Shown piece by piece: positions 1 through 7,897 of a stretch of DNA of 64,000 bases (its first letter is position 1; every line of letters starts with the position of its first letter). The DNA lies in NCBI RefSeq assembly GCF_008729015.1, contig NZ_RKSM01000001.1:2170001-2234000 (forward strand). Direction: 5' to 3'. This DNA is from Haloarcula sp. CBA1129 (GTDB taxonomy: Archaea; Halobacteriota; Halobacteria; Halobacteriales; Haloarculaceae). Both the position numbers and the translations under genes were made by a program. The notes under the pieces are model-generated. The model ran no database searches and was not told the DNA's origin. It saw only the letters and a program-made list of their open reading frames with translations.

Positions 1-229
1 CTGATTGTCCCGCCATCCCTTCGACGGCTGTCTCGAACGCAGGACCAATGGGGTCGCCCGCAGCCGCGCGGTCGAGTCCGGGACGAGCCCCGACGGCACC
101 GGCCATGAAGTGCTCGAACCGGAGATCGTCGTACTCTCGCTCGCGGTCGACGTTGCCGGGCTTCGGCGTGCCGGAGACCTCCAGTAGTAGTGCCAGTTGG
201 GCGTTCTGTCCGACCGACCGCTCTGTCAC
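1..229 (-). CDS. Triphosphoribosyl-dephospho-CoA synthase-like protein (CitG/MdcB family), N-terminal part
   Basis: Only the first 76 codons lie in the window; the gene continues past base 1. A GTG start at 229 sits in a GTGA overlap with the stop of the upstream TIM-barrel gene. The visible N-terminus carries LEVSGTPKPGNVDRE followed by HFMAGAVG, matching the TPKPGLVDR and HFLAS segments of CitG/MdcB enzymes, which make the 2'-(5''-triphosphoribosyl)-dephospho-CoA prosthetic group precursor. Haloarchaea are not known for citrate or malonate lyase, and the gene is translationally coupled to cofD. A role near F420 or another nucleotide-type cofactor is therefore plausible, but that is inference. 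Confidence 0.75.
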   Translation of the reverse strand, partial: MTERSVGQNAQLALLLEVSGTPKPGNVDREREYDDLRFEHFMAGAVGARPGLDRAAAGDPIGPAFETAVEGMAGQS

Positions 230-972
230 GGTGACACCTCCGATTCGAACCACTCCGTCGTTGCTTTTTGGACGGCGCGGAGCGTCTCGTGGTCGTCGCT
301 TGCGCGACCGACGCTGACCGCGTCCGCGCCGTAGGTGAGGTACTCCCGCGCCGTCTCACCCCCTCGGACGCCGTTGTTCGCAACGACGAACAGGTCGGTG
401 GCGTCGGTCACCTCGGCGATGACGGACTCCGAGTCCATCGCGTCGACGTGGAACATGTCGCCACCGGCCGCTTCGATGGCTTGAGCAATGGCTGGGAGCG
501 AGGCGCCGTCGAGTTCAGCGCGGCCTTTCACCGAAACCGTCGCCCCCGTCGACGCTGCTGCTTCCACGAACGTCGCCAGTCGCTCCGGTTCCCGCAGCAG
601 CGACTCGCCGGCACCGGCAGCGCACATCTCGTCTTGCCGGCAGTGGGCATTGATCTCGATGATGGCGTCGTGACGCTGACAAACGGTGGCAGCCCGCTCG
701 ACAGGGTCGAGCGCCGCGCTCCGGACGTTGAACGCCGGGCGTAGCGGAGCGTCTTCGAGCGTGCCGAGCTGGTCGTCGACGAACGCGACCGGGTCGTCGG
801 GCAGGAACTCGGAGCGGTCGCGGTCCCTCATCGCTCGGGCGGCCTCGCGGGTCCGGTCGTCAAGTGCGATACCGCCGAGGAACGCACACCCGATGTGGGA
901 TTCGACCGCGCGGGCCCACGACGCGTCGGCCTCGCCGCTCAGACTCGCGAGGGCGATTCGCGGCTCGAACAT
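226..972 (-). CDS. TIM-barrel protein, dihydrouridine synthase/dihydropyrimidine dehydrogenase-like (MJ1144-like)
   Basis: A 248-residue protein with features of a flavin-type TIM barrel. They are an IEINAHCRQDEMC stretch near residue 104, a VSVKGRAEL strand near 145, a FHVDAMD strand near 175, and a C-terminal NNGVRGGETAREYLTYGAD...VGRAS segment that looks like the phosphate-binding end of the barrel. The family resembles archaeal proteins annotated as dihydropyrimidine dehydrogenase or Dus-like; the true substrate is unknown. Its ATG overlaps the cofD stop by one base (TGATG), and its stop overlaps the next gene's GTG, so the three genes form one coupled operon. The protein is shorter than true Dus enzymes (about 300-350 residues) and lacks an obvious tRNA-binding C-terminal domain. 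Confidence 0.6.
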   Translation of the reverse strand: MFEPRIALASLSGEADASWARAVESHIGCAFLGGIALDDRTREAARAMRDRDRSEFLPDDPVAFVDDQLGTLEDAPLRPAFNVRSAALDPVERAATVCQRHDAIIEINAHCRQDEMCAAGAGESLLREPERLATFVEAAASTGATVSVKGRAELDGASLPAIAQAIEAAGGDMFHVDAMDSESVIAEVTDATDLFVVANNGVRGGETAREYLTYGADAVSVGRASDDHETLRAVQKATTEWFESEVSP

Positions 973-1964
973 CAGGCCACCTCTGAGAGGGCCGTTTCGA
1001 CGGCGCGGTTCACTCGGTCAGCGTCGGCCTCATCATCAAGGGTGGTGTCGGTTCGGACGACGGGCACGTCCAGCGGGGTCGAATCGTCGTTGTCCAGCAC
1101 GAAGGCGTCAGCGAAGGGGTACGACTCGGCTACACCGGCGGTACTTGGCTCAACTCCGACACCGGCCATCAGCTCCGCTGCCGGCCCAGAGAACACCGTA
1201 TCTTCGATGAACGGCGAGACGGCGACGACCGTTGTTTCGTGGAGTGCCTGTTCAATCTCGTCGATGGCAAGCATCGGCCCGAGCGAAGTTACGGGGTTCG
1301 ACGGTCCAATGACGACGGCGTCGTCGAGCGCGGTCAGAACGGCATCCGTCGCGTTAGCCGTCTCGGAGCCACGGAACTCCACGTCCTCGACCGGTGGTTC
1401 GCCGTTGCGGCCAACCCACCACTCCTGAAAGTGCATCGGCCCGCTCGGCGTGTGGATGATCGAAGCGACGGGGTCGTCACTCATCGGCAGCAGCGTTCGG
1501 TCGAGGCCGAAGGCGTCTGCGAGCGTGCGCGTCACCTCGGTCAGCGAGTGGCCCTCGTCGAGCAGCGAGGTCCGCGTGATGTGGACCGCACGGTCCCGGT
1601 CGCCGATGTGCATGAACTCCGCAACGCCGGAGAAGCGCCGCCAGCGAGCGATATCACGCCCCGCTGTCTGTGCGTCGGCAGGGAGGTATCGCGGGCCGCC
1701 GTCGAGCCCGGCGGCGTCAGCAAGTCGTGTCAGCTCGGCGTGTGTCTCGGCAGTGTCGTCGGCGATACCCCACCACATCTCTCGGTCGAGGACATCACCG
1801 TCCAGAAACAGGCCGGTATCGAGGTCTGGACAGATCAGATGCCCACCCAGTTCGATATCGTCGCCGGTGTTGGCGACGACAGTCGTCGCCGCGGGCGAAA
1901 ACACGTCGTCGGCACCGGCGAGGAGCTTCGGCGTTCCCGTCCCACCGGCAAGAAACGTCACCAT
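972..1964 (-). CDS. cofD: 2-phospho-L-lactate transferase (coenzyme F420 biosynthesis)
   Basis: This 330-residue protein transfers a phospholactyl (or phosphoenolpyruvyl) group from the guanylyl-activated donor to the deazaflavin Fo, the first committed step in making F420. The N-terminus [17 protein letters not shown] is the family nucleotide-binding loop. [20 protein letters not shown] and a [13 protein letters not shown] segment near residue 222 are also CofD hallmarks. Length matches the family. It is the first gene of an operon with a TIM-barrel protein and a CitG-like gene, which overlap it head to tail. The start ATG at 1964 is followed at once by the family motif, so no other start is needed. 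Confidence 0.95.
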   Translation of the reverse strand: MVTFLAGGTGTPKLLAGADDVFSPAATTVVANTGDDIELGGHLICPDLDTGLFLDGDVLDREMWWGIADDTAETHAELTRLADAAGLDGGPRYLPADAQTAGRDIARWRRFSGVAEFMHIGDRDRAVHITRTSLLDEGHSLTEVTRTLADAFGLDRTLLPMSDDPVASIIHTPSGPMHFQEWWVGRNGEPPVEDVEFRGSETANATDAVLTALDDAVVIGPSNPVTSLGPMLAIDEIEQALHETTVVAVSPFIEDTVFSGPAAELMAGVGVEPSTAGVAESYPFADAFVLDNDDSTPLDVPVVRTDTTLDDEADADRVNRAVETALSEVA

Positions 1965-2124
1965 GTCTCGACGTAGGGGGAACTGACAGTATAAACGTGA
2001 CCACTGGAACCGGTCGGGTCGGTAAGCAGTTGTGGAGAAACTACCTTCTATTCAGAGAATCACAGCTGAGAACTGGGTGGGTAGAATCAAGGGGGTACGT
2101 AGGATAGGCAGGACAACGGGTGCT

Positions 2125-2664
2125 ATGCCCATCGTGAATCCACACCGCTTCGCGCCTGCAACCTCCAACGAAGAGTACGTCTACGGCTCCTGTGCACCGG
2201 GCTGGCATACTGCCGCCACACATCAGGACGCTATCGACGACTGGGTCACACATATGCAGGCACACGACATCGAGCGGGTCTGCTGTCTCCTTCCGGGGCA
2301 ACAACTCGACGACGCTGGGGCAAACATCCAGCGCTATCGGGCGGCCTTCGGAGCGTCATCAGTCCGTCACGTACCGGTTCCCGATCATCAACTCATCCCT
2401 CAGGACCGCCTCCACAACGAGATTCTGCCGTTCCTCGTCGACGCCTGTGAGACAGAGGAACGAGTTGTCGTTCATTGTCTGGCCGGCATCGGTCGCACCG
2501 GACAGGTACTCGCCGCATGGCTGGTGTATCATTACGACTACGGCCCCGACCGTGCCATCGAGACAGTACAGGAGATGGGTCGTGACCCCAAGGACGCGGT
2601 CAAATCGGGGAACGCGACCAAAGAAGAACTGTTCGACCTGTTGTCGTCTGTCGCGCGTCTGTAA
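2125..2664 (+). CDS. Dual-specificity/tyrosine phosphatase-like protein
   Basis: A 179-residue protein with the Cys-based phosphatase P-loop HCLAGIGRTG (CX5R: Cys then Arg six residues later). It is preceded by a general-acid-type VPDHQLIPQ stretch and followed by a helix-rich tail. This is the small archaeal PTP/DSP family, which dephosphorylates phospho-proteins or possibly phosphorylated nucleotides or inositides; the substrate is not evident. An upstream in-frame ATG at 2032 would add 31 residues of non-family sequence, so the ATG at 2125 (MPIVNPHRF) is preferred. The gene is monocistronic, between cofD (divergent) and the ABC exporter (convergent). Confidence 0.8.
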   Translation: MPIVNPHRFAPATSNEEYVYGSCAPGWHTAATHQDAIDDWVTHMQAHDIERVCCLLPGQQLDDAGANIQRYRAAFGASSVRHVPVPDHQLIPQDRLHNEILPFLVDACETEERVVVHCLAGIGRTGQVLAAWLVYHYDYGPDRAIETVQEMGRDPKDAVKSGNATKEELFDLLSSVARL

Positions 2665-2684
2665 GGCCCCTCAGCACAGCGGAT

Positions 2685-3425
2685 TCAGTCCGTTCGCGGG
2701 AGAAGCCGTGCGCCGACAGCAAAGCCGACGACGGCACAGACGGTGAGAACAGCGAGCGGGCCGAGCGCTTCGCCAGTCCCCGTCGTCGCCGCACGGACGC
2801 CACGTGAGAAGTACGTCAGCGGCGAGAGCCACGTCGGCAGCCACGCGGGCAGAAGCGTCTGTGGGACGAACGTCTCCGAGAGGAAGAGCAACGGGAGTGC
2901 GAGGCCGTTGCTCGCTGCGATAACGCCGTCCTGCGAGTCCGCGAGACTGCCCAGCATCGCGCCGACGGCACAGAACAGCGCGACGCCGAGGCCGACAAAC
3001 GGGAGCAACAGCCCCGACAGGTGTATCGTCGCGCCGGTGAGCCACACCATCAGGCCCAGAATCAGGAGGCCGGCGATGCCGATGATGACGACGTTGACGA
3101 GCGTCTGTGCCAGCAGCCACTCGGTGCGGGTCAGCGGCGTCGTCGCCAGTTTCTCGAAGCGGTTGCCGTCCCGATGACGCGCCACCTCGCTGCCGACGCG
3201 GGAGAGTGGCGTGAACAGGACGACGACGGCCAGATATCCCGGCGCGTAGAAGCTCGGCGGCTCAGTAAACAGCCCGCCGCCACCCGGCTGAGTCTGGACC
3301 AGTACGCCGAAGATGACGACGATGATGACCGGGAAGAAGAACGTGAAGAAGACGGCCGTCCGTCGCCGGAGAAAGGCCAGCGACGCTGCACGCGTCTCCG
3401 ATGTGAGTCGCCCTAGTCGACTCAT
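2685..3425 (-). CDS. ABC-2 type transporter permease
   Basis: A 246-residue integral membrane protein with about six hydrophobic segments: one near residues 28-45, several between 60 and 200, and a last one near 222-240. A polar loop ARHRDGNRFEKLATTPLTRTEW follows the second helix, typical of the coupling region of ABC-2 permeases (drug, lipid or polysaccharide exporters). Its ATG overlaps the stop of the upstream ATPase gene by four bases (ATGA), so the two are coupled and form one exporter. Nothing in the sequence shows the substrate. Confidence 0.88.
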   Translation of the reverse strand: MSRLGRLTSETRAASLAFLRRRTAVFFTFFFPVIIVVIFGVLVQTQPGGGGLFTEPPSFYAPGYLAVVVLFTPLSRVGSEVARHRDGNRFEKLATTPLTRTEWLLAQTLVNVVIIGIAGLLILGLMVWLTGATIHLSGLLLPFVGLGVALFCAVGAMLGSLADSQDGVIAASNGLALPLLFLSETFVPQTLLPAWLPTWLSPLTYFSRGVRAATTGTGEALGPLAVLTVCAVVGFAVGARLLPRTD

Positions 3426-4363
3426 TGGACACCACCCGCGACCGGCTCCGTCTGCTGTGGTTCACCGCGCTGGCCGACGGCCGTCCCGGTGAGTTCGAGA
3501 TACACGTCTTCCAAGTCTGGCTGTTTCCAAGTCAGGCTGTCGTACTCGATGCCCGCCTCCCCCAGCTGCGCAGTGATGTTTCCGATAGATTCCGGGCGGA
3601 TGCCGTAGACGACCAACCGACCGTTCCGGAGTGCCGTCTCCGCCGGGTAGTCGATGGCTGCAACAGCGGCTTCGTCGAAGGTCCCCTCCACAACGAGCTG
3701 GCTGTCGCCGCCGTGCTCAGCGACGAGGTCCTCCGGGGAATCAAGTGCAATAAGCCTCCCGTCAGCGAGGAGGCCGACACGGTCCGCGAGGCGCTGGGCT
3801 TCCTCCATGTAGTGTGTCGTCACGAGTATCGTCACGCCGCGGTCGGCAAGCCCCTCCAGTAGTCGCCAGAGGTCACGCCGACCGGCCGGGTCGATGCCAG
3901 TCGTGGGTTCGTCCAGCACGAGGAGGTCCGGATCATTGATGAGCGCCGTCGCAACGCACGTCCGTCGCTGTTGCCCGCCTGAGAGATTTTCGTAGGTTGT
4001 GCTAGCCGTGTCAGCCAGACCGACATCATCGAGGACACCCTCGACATCACGGGTATCGTCGTACAGGCCGGCGTAGTACTCAAGTAGTTCTCGGGCCGTC
4101 AACCGCTCGTGGGGCGAAAACGACTGTGGCAAAAGACCGATTCGGTCGCGAGCGACCGTTCTGGGTGACTGGCCGAACAGCCGTACCTCGCCAGTCGCAT
4201 CTGTCGTTCCAGTCAACGCGCGTACCAGCGTGGTCTTGCCAGCCCCGTTTGGACCGACCAGCGCGAGTACCTCTCCGGTAGTCGCCGTCAGCGAAACGCC
4301 GTCGAGTGCGACCGTCTCGCCGTAGCGCCGCCCGACATCCGACGCGACCAGTACCTCGTCCAT
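3422..4363 (-). CDS. ABC-2 type transporter ATP-binding protein
   Basis: A 313-residue ATPase of the DrrA/CcmA type. Walker A GPNGAGKTT is near residues 39-47, the signature LSGGQQRR near 128, Walker B LLVLDEPTTGIDP near 146-158, and the switch His in TTHYMEEAQ near 182. The region after residue 220 is the extra C-terminal domain common in exporter ATPases. It pairs with the overlapping permease downstream. The transcript probably starts just upstream of 4363; the intergenic space to the small zinc-finger gene is only 55 bases. Confidence 0.93.
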   Translation of the reverse strand: MDEVLVASDVGRRYGETVALDGVSLTATTGEVLALVGPNGAGKTTLVRALTGTTDATGEVRLFGQSPRTVARDRIGLLPQSFSPHERLTARELLEYYAGLYDDTRDVEGVLDDVGLADTASTTYENLSGGQQRRTCVATALINDPDLLVLDEPTTGIDPAGRRDLWRLLEGLADRGVTILVTTHYMEEAQRLADRVGLLADGRLIALDSPEDLVAEHGGDSQLVVEGTFDEAAVAAIDYPAETALRNGRLVVYGIRPESIGNITAQLGEAGIEYDSLTWKQPDLEDVYLELTGTAVGQRGEPQQTEPVAGGVQ

Positions 4364-4418
4364 GCGCCCTCGTCCGGTCGGGTTGCCGAAAGCAGTTCCG
4401 TTCTCGCGTGACTATATA

Positions 4419-4526
4419 CTACACGTTACGTCCACATTCCAGACAAACAGCCGGGAGCCACGGCTTGTCCGTGACGACTGGCGTAGTCTCTTCACAGTGG
4501 TCACAGAATTCGGTTTTCGTCGCCAT
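4419..4526 (-). CDS. 35-residue zinc-finger microprotein (two CxxC knuckles)
   Basis: A short frame, ATG at 4526 and TAG at 4419-4421, that encodes MATKTEFCDHCEETTPVVTD followed by KPWLPAVCLECGRNV. Two CxxC pairs spaced 16 residues apart form a classic zinc ribbon. Haloarchaea encode many such one-domain zinc proteins of under 60 residues, some with roles in regulation. A TATA-like TTTATTG lies upstream (around 4552-4560 on the + strand) at a distance fitting a short leader. It lies directly upstream of, and on the same strand as, the ABC exporter operon and may be its first gene. Function unknown. Confidence 0.7.
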   Translation of the reverse strand: MATKTEFCDHCEETTPVVTDKPWLPAVCLECGRNV

Positions 4527-4635
4527 GTGGCGAAGATGTCACAGCAAAACAATAAATAGTTTGTTGTGCGGGAGGCCGTCACAGACCCAATAGCAGTTCC
4601 GGCACAGAATTCCACGGACAGCATCACGATGCCTG

Positions 4636-4875
4636 TCAGATGACGTGCGAGCGGACCTTGCGTACAATAGCGTCCACGTCGAACTCGTCGCCGGCCTCAG
4701 CTTTGTCGTAGACCGTCTCGTCGTCCACGGTAATCCTGAACACGCCGTGGTCGCCCATGACCAGTCGGACGCTGTCGAGTTCCTGCTCGAGTCCGGACAG
4801 AATCGCTTGCTGGACGTTTACCGCTCGCTCACGGAATCCACACGGGACGCAGTATTCGATTTCGACAGAACTCAT
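4636..4875 (-). CDS. Rdx family (SelW/SelT-like) small redox protein
   Basis: A 79-residue protein beginning MSSVEIEYCVPCGFRERAVN. The CxxC after the first beta strand is the Rdx/SelW-like redox motif of the thioredoxin-like fold. The strand-loop segment VFRITVDDETVYDK and the C-terminal helix VDAIVRKVRSHV complete the compact fold. An ATG four codons upstream (4887) is possible; the downstream one fits the family start better. These proteins are thought to act in thiol redox chemistry, though the archaeal partner is unknown. The gene stands alone, tail-to-head with the zinc microprotein. Confidence 0.85.
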   Translation of the reverse strand: MSSVEIEYCVPCGFRERAVNVQQAILSGLEQELDSVRLVMGDHGVFRITVDDETVYDKAEAGDEFDVDAIVRKVRSHVI

Positions 4876-4906
4876 ACCCGTTTTCACGTCTGTCAGCCTG
4901 AAAGCC

Positions 4907-5605
4907 CTATGGTCCGATCAACGTTCGGAGCCGACCGACAAGCGTCACGTCGAACCGGTGGACACCGTACAGCAGTCCGACCGAGGTGACGAACACCACC
5001 GTCGAGAGACCATACGACTGGGACAGGGCCGCCTGAGATAGCGTTGCCCCGACGCCCACGAAACCGCCCAGTATCGACGCGATAATCGGGAGGACACAGG
5101 AGACACACGAAAAGAGGCCGACGATGCCGCCCACCGCGCCGCCACTCGCGTCGACAGCAGTCACGAACACCAGATACGAGAGCGCCAAGTAGCCGGCAAT
5201 CTTCCACGGGATAAGCACCACGCTAAGGGTCGCACCGCTGAACACGACCGTCGGCGAGAACCCCGGCGGGGCCTGCGTGACTAGCCGAAGGCCGGTCCCC
5301 TGACCGCCCGTTCCGTACACGCCGCCGACGTACCCAAGCACGAGTAGATAGCCCAGAGCGAGAACCGCACTGCCGAGTGTCCGGCGGCGGCCAGTCAGTT
5401 CCGGTCGGACCCGAAGGAAAACGAGACCGGCGATGTTGAGCCAGATGAACGGGAACACAAGCAGGAACGGGTCCGTCGCTGGCTGGGCGGTGTTGACGAC
5501 ATAGCCCAGAATGAGGATGAATTCCGCGTTCAACACGGCTGCTCCAGTCACCAGCGAGCGCGTGTCCGGTATCGCGTCTCTCAGAGTCGCTGTCGTGGTA
5601 CTCAT
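4907..5605 (-). CDS. Haloarchaeal integral membrane protein linked to heme O synthase
   Basis: A 232-residue protein with six to seven hydrophobic helices (about residues 20-38, 47-63, 73-92, 118-150, 158-185, 195-212). It contains LFSCVSCVLPIIASILGGF near the middle, which holds a CxxC within a helix. I do not recognise a characterised family. Its ATG at 5605 overlaps the stop of the CtaA-CtaB fusion gene by four bases, so it is coupled to heme O/A synthesis and oxidase assembly. The paired Cys next to a membrane region could handle heme, copper or a disulfide, but that is a guess. Longer upstream starts would read through the end of ctaB and are rejected. Confidence 0.75.
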   Translation of the reverse strand: MSTTTATLRDAIPDTRSLVTGAAVLNAEFILILGYVVNTAQPATDPFLLVFPFIWLNIAGLVFLRVRPELTGRRRTLGSAVLALGYLLVLGYVGGVYGTGGQGTGLRLVTQAPPGFSPTVVFSGATLSVVLIPWKIAGYLALSYLVFVTAVDASGGAVGGIVGLFSCVSCVLPIIASILGGFVGVGATLSQAALSQSYGLSTVVFVTSVGLLYGVHRFDVTLVGRLRTLIGP

Positions 5606-6990
5606 AGTGCCAGTGCGTCGACAACGATGGCGATCAGGACCGCACCGAGGTAGGCGTTCGACGCGTGGAACGCTCGGAACGCCGCCGCTTCGGTCTGCTC
5701 GCGGTGGAGCAGGATGACGGCCCAGAGGAACACCGCACCCAGCAATACCGACGTGACAGCGTACAGCCAACCAAGCGATGTGAGCACGCCCAAGACGCCC
5801 GAGGCGATGAGTGTCGCCCCGAGATAGTAGACGATGTGCTTTCGCGTCTCCGTCTCGCCACGGACGACCGGCATCATCGGGAAACCACCCGCCTCATAGT
5901 CGTCCTTGTACGCGAGCGCGAGGTTGTAGAAATGCGCCGGCGTCCAGAGGAAAATCACGATGGCGAGGATGACGCCCGGGAGGCCGACCGACCCGTCGGC
6001 GGCGACCCATCCGATGAGCGCCGGTAGTGCGCCGGCAGCCCCGCCGATGACAGTGTTCTGAACAGTGTTTGGCTTCAACACGAGCGTATAGATGACGCTG
6101 TAGAACACAATCGCAGTCAGGCCGAGCACCGCCACGAGCGCGTTCACCTGCCAGAACAACCATAGTGACGCAAACGACAGGAGCAATCCGAACGCCAGCG
6201 CGTTCCGGACCGGAATCTGGTGGGTCGCGATAGGACGGTCCGAGGTCCGGTCCATCCGCTTGTCGATGTCACGTTCGAGGACGTGGTTAAACGTCCCGGA
6301 TGCGCCGATAGAGAGGACGCCACCCCCGAGCGTGAGCAGCACCGTCCGAACAGTGAGCGTCTGTCCAGCGGCCAGTGCCATCCCGGCCGCGGCGACCAGA
6401 CACAGGAGCCACATCAGACGAGGCTTCATCAGGCGGAAGTACGCGGATAGAGTTTCGATGACGCGCTCACGAGCGGAGAGCGTCGGCGACCGTTCCGGCC
6501 CGTCGTCAGCTGGTTCCGGCGCGAGTGTCGGATTCTTCACGGGGGTCTCATCGTCGCTGCCTGTCTCAGCTTCGAGGTGCCACGCCAGAGCCAGCACGAA
6601 CGAGCCGAAGATGCCCATCCCCAGAGCGAGGTGGGCGCCGGGGAGTGCCGTCTCGGTGGTCGTCGCGACGACGGCACCGAGCGCGATCTGGACCGGGTAC
6701 AGCGCGGCTCCGAGAATGATAGCTGCCTTGACGCGGCCACGACAGTTGGATCGGAGGCCGACAACGGTCATAGCCACCACGAGAAGTCCGACGGCGGCTG
6801 CGACAAGTCGATGTCCCCAAGCGACCAGCAGGGCCGTGTTCGTCACGTCGACCGGTCCGTCACACAGCGGCCAAGTAGTACAGGCTGCTGCCGCATCCGT
6901 GAGCGTTGTCGTCGCGCCGGCGAGAACTAGCAAGTACACGCCGACAGCGGTTGCGGCGAGCAGCCCGGTGAAGGTCCGGCTCTCTGCCAT
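5602..6990 (-). CDS. ctaB: Protoheme IX farnesyltransferase (heme O synthase) with N-terminal CtaA-like domain
   Basis: A 462-residue fusion. Residues 1 to about 145 have four helices with CTTWPLCDG (paired Cys), WGHRLVAAAVG and PGAHLALGM. These His-bearing helices resemble one half of heme A synthase (CtaA/COX15). Residues 185-462 are a complete UbiA-type heme O synthase, with FNHVLERDIDKRMDRTSDRP (prenyl-diphosphate/Mg site) and a YKDDYEAGGFPMMPVV second Asp-rich region. A charged Pro/Glu linker joins them. Such N-terminally extended CtaB proteins are known in haloarchaea. The gene is divergent from cytochrome oxidase subunit II, consistent with supplying heme to the oxidase. Confidence 0.92.
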   Translation of the reverse strand: MAESRTFTGLLAATAVGVYLLVLAGATTTLTDAAAACTTWPLCDGPVDVTNTALLVAWGHRLVAAAVGLLVVAMTVVGLRSNCRGRVKAAIILGAALYPVQIALGAVVATTTETALPGAHLALGMGIFGSFVLALAWHLEAETGSDDETPVKNPTLAPEPADDGPERSPTLSARERVIETLSAYFRLMKPRLMWLLCLVAAAGMALAAGQTLTVRTVLLTLGGGVLSIGASGTFNHVLERDIDKRMDRTSDRPIATHQIPVRNALAFGLLLSFASLWLFWQVNALVAVLGLTAIVFYSVIYTLVLKPNTVQNTVIGGAAGALPALIGWVAADGSVGLPGVILAIVIFLWTPAHFYNLALAYKDDYEAGGFPMMPVVRGETETRKHIVYYLGATLIASGVLGVLTSLGWLYAVTSVLLGAVFLWAVILLHREQTEAAAFRAFHASNAYLGAVLIAIVVDALAL

Positions 6991-7101
6991 TATTGTATCC
7001 TTCGATGCTGGCCACTTAGACCTCGCGATTCCGCTGTCTCCGTTCGGAGCAATTCTGCTGCCCTATTGCTGCAAATCGGGGGCCTGCGGCGAAGACAGCA
7101 G

Positions 7102-7110
7102 TTATTTATC
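7102..7110 (+). promoter_or_regulatory. TATA-like element of coxB
   Basis: TTATTTATC is centred about 27 bases before the coxB ATG at 7133. This is the spacing expected for an archaeal TATA box driving a leaderless or near-leaderless transcript. Confidence 0.6.
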
Positions 7111-7132
7111 TCCGAAATCCTAAGCCGCATCC

Positions 7133-7897
7133 ATGACCCGGAAACGCGCCGGTCTGGTCGCTCTGTTCGGTGCTGCGTTGCTCGCGCTCGCCGTCGAGCC
7201 GGCCGCCGCCGCACAGATTCAGGACTCGACGACGGATAGCCTCATCTGGGGGCTAAATATGAACCTCCTGTACGTCGCTATCCCGATTACGGTCCTCGTC
7301 GAAGGGATTCTGGTCTACACCGTCTGGCGGTTCCGTAATCAGGAAGAGGCGCTTCCCACGCAGGAGAACCGCCGACTCGAAGTCACTTGGACCATCGCAA
7401 CGGCGATCATTCTTCTGTTCGTCGGCGTCGCCTCCTATCAGGTGATGGCGAGCCCGTACGTCACCGCCGAAGCCGGTGACCAAGCCGCACTGCAAGAACA
7501 GGACACTGAGCTCATTACCGTCGAGGCCCAGCGGTACGGCTGGACGTTCTACTACAACGAATCGAGCTGGGACGGCGAGGCGGAAGTCACCACCAGAACA
7601 GACCTGAAGATACCGGCCAATCAGGACGTATCGCTGCGCGTGACATCCACGGATTGGTTGCACGCGTTCCACGTTCCCGGACTTGGACTGAAATCCGACG
7701 CGTTCCCCGGCCAGTACAACCGTCTCCGGACCAACGCGGGTAACACCGGGACATACCAGCTCTACTGTGCCGAGTACTGTGGTTCAGGTCACTCACAGAT
7801 GCTTGGGACCGTTGAGGTCGTCCCACAGGACGAGTACGAGGACTGGCTGGCAGAGCAAAAGAGCGGCGGTGACGGCTCCGGAAACAGCGGCGAGTAG
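7133..7897 (+). CDS. coxB: Cytochrome c oxidase subunit II (CuA-type)
   Basis: A 254-residue oxidase subunit. It has a signal-like hydrophobic start ending in EPAAAAQIQ and two membrane helices (about residues 40-62 and 88-107). An extracytoplasmic cupredoxin domain carries the CuA ligands: His in DWLHAFHVPGLG near 176, then YCAEYCGSGHSQM near residues 211-223 with both Cys, His and Met. It accepts electrons from a blue-copper or cytochrome donor and passes them to subunit I, which is not in the window. The gene is divergent from the heme O synthase gene. The acidic C-terminal tail ends in a Gly/Ser-rich stretch. Confidence 0.95.
   Translation: MTRKRAGLVALFGAALLALAVEPAAAAQIQDSTTDSLIWGLNMNLLYVAIPITVLVEGILVYTVWRFRNQEEALPTQENRRLEVTWTIATAIILLFVGVASYQVMASPYVTAEAGDQAALQEQDTELITVEAQRYGWTFYYNESSWDGEAEVTTRTDLKIPANQDVSLRVTSTDWLHAFHVPGLGLKSDAFPGQYNRLRTNAGNTGTYQLYCAEYCGSGHSQMLGTVEVVPQDEYEDWLAEQKSGGDGSGNSGE

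Noticed and set aside
226-260. A GGTTCGAATC-like sequence at the start of the window, suggesting a tRNA
   Set aside because: It lies inside the coding end of the TIM-barrel gene and lacks the rest of a tRNA fold.
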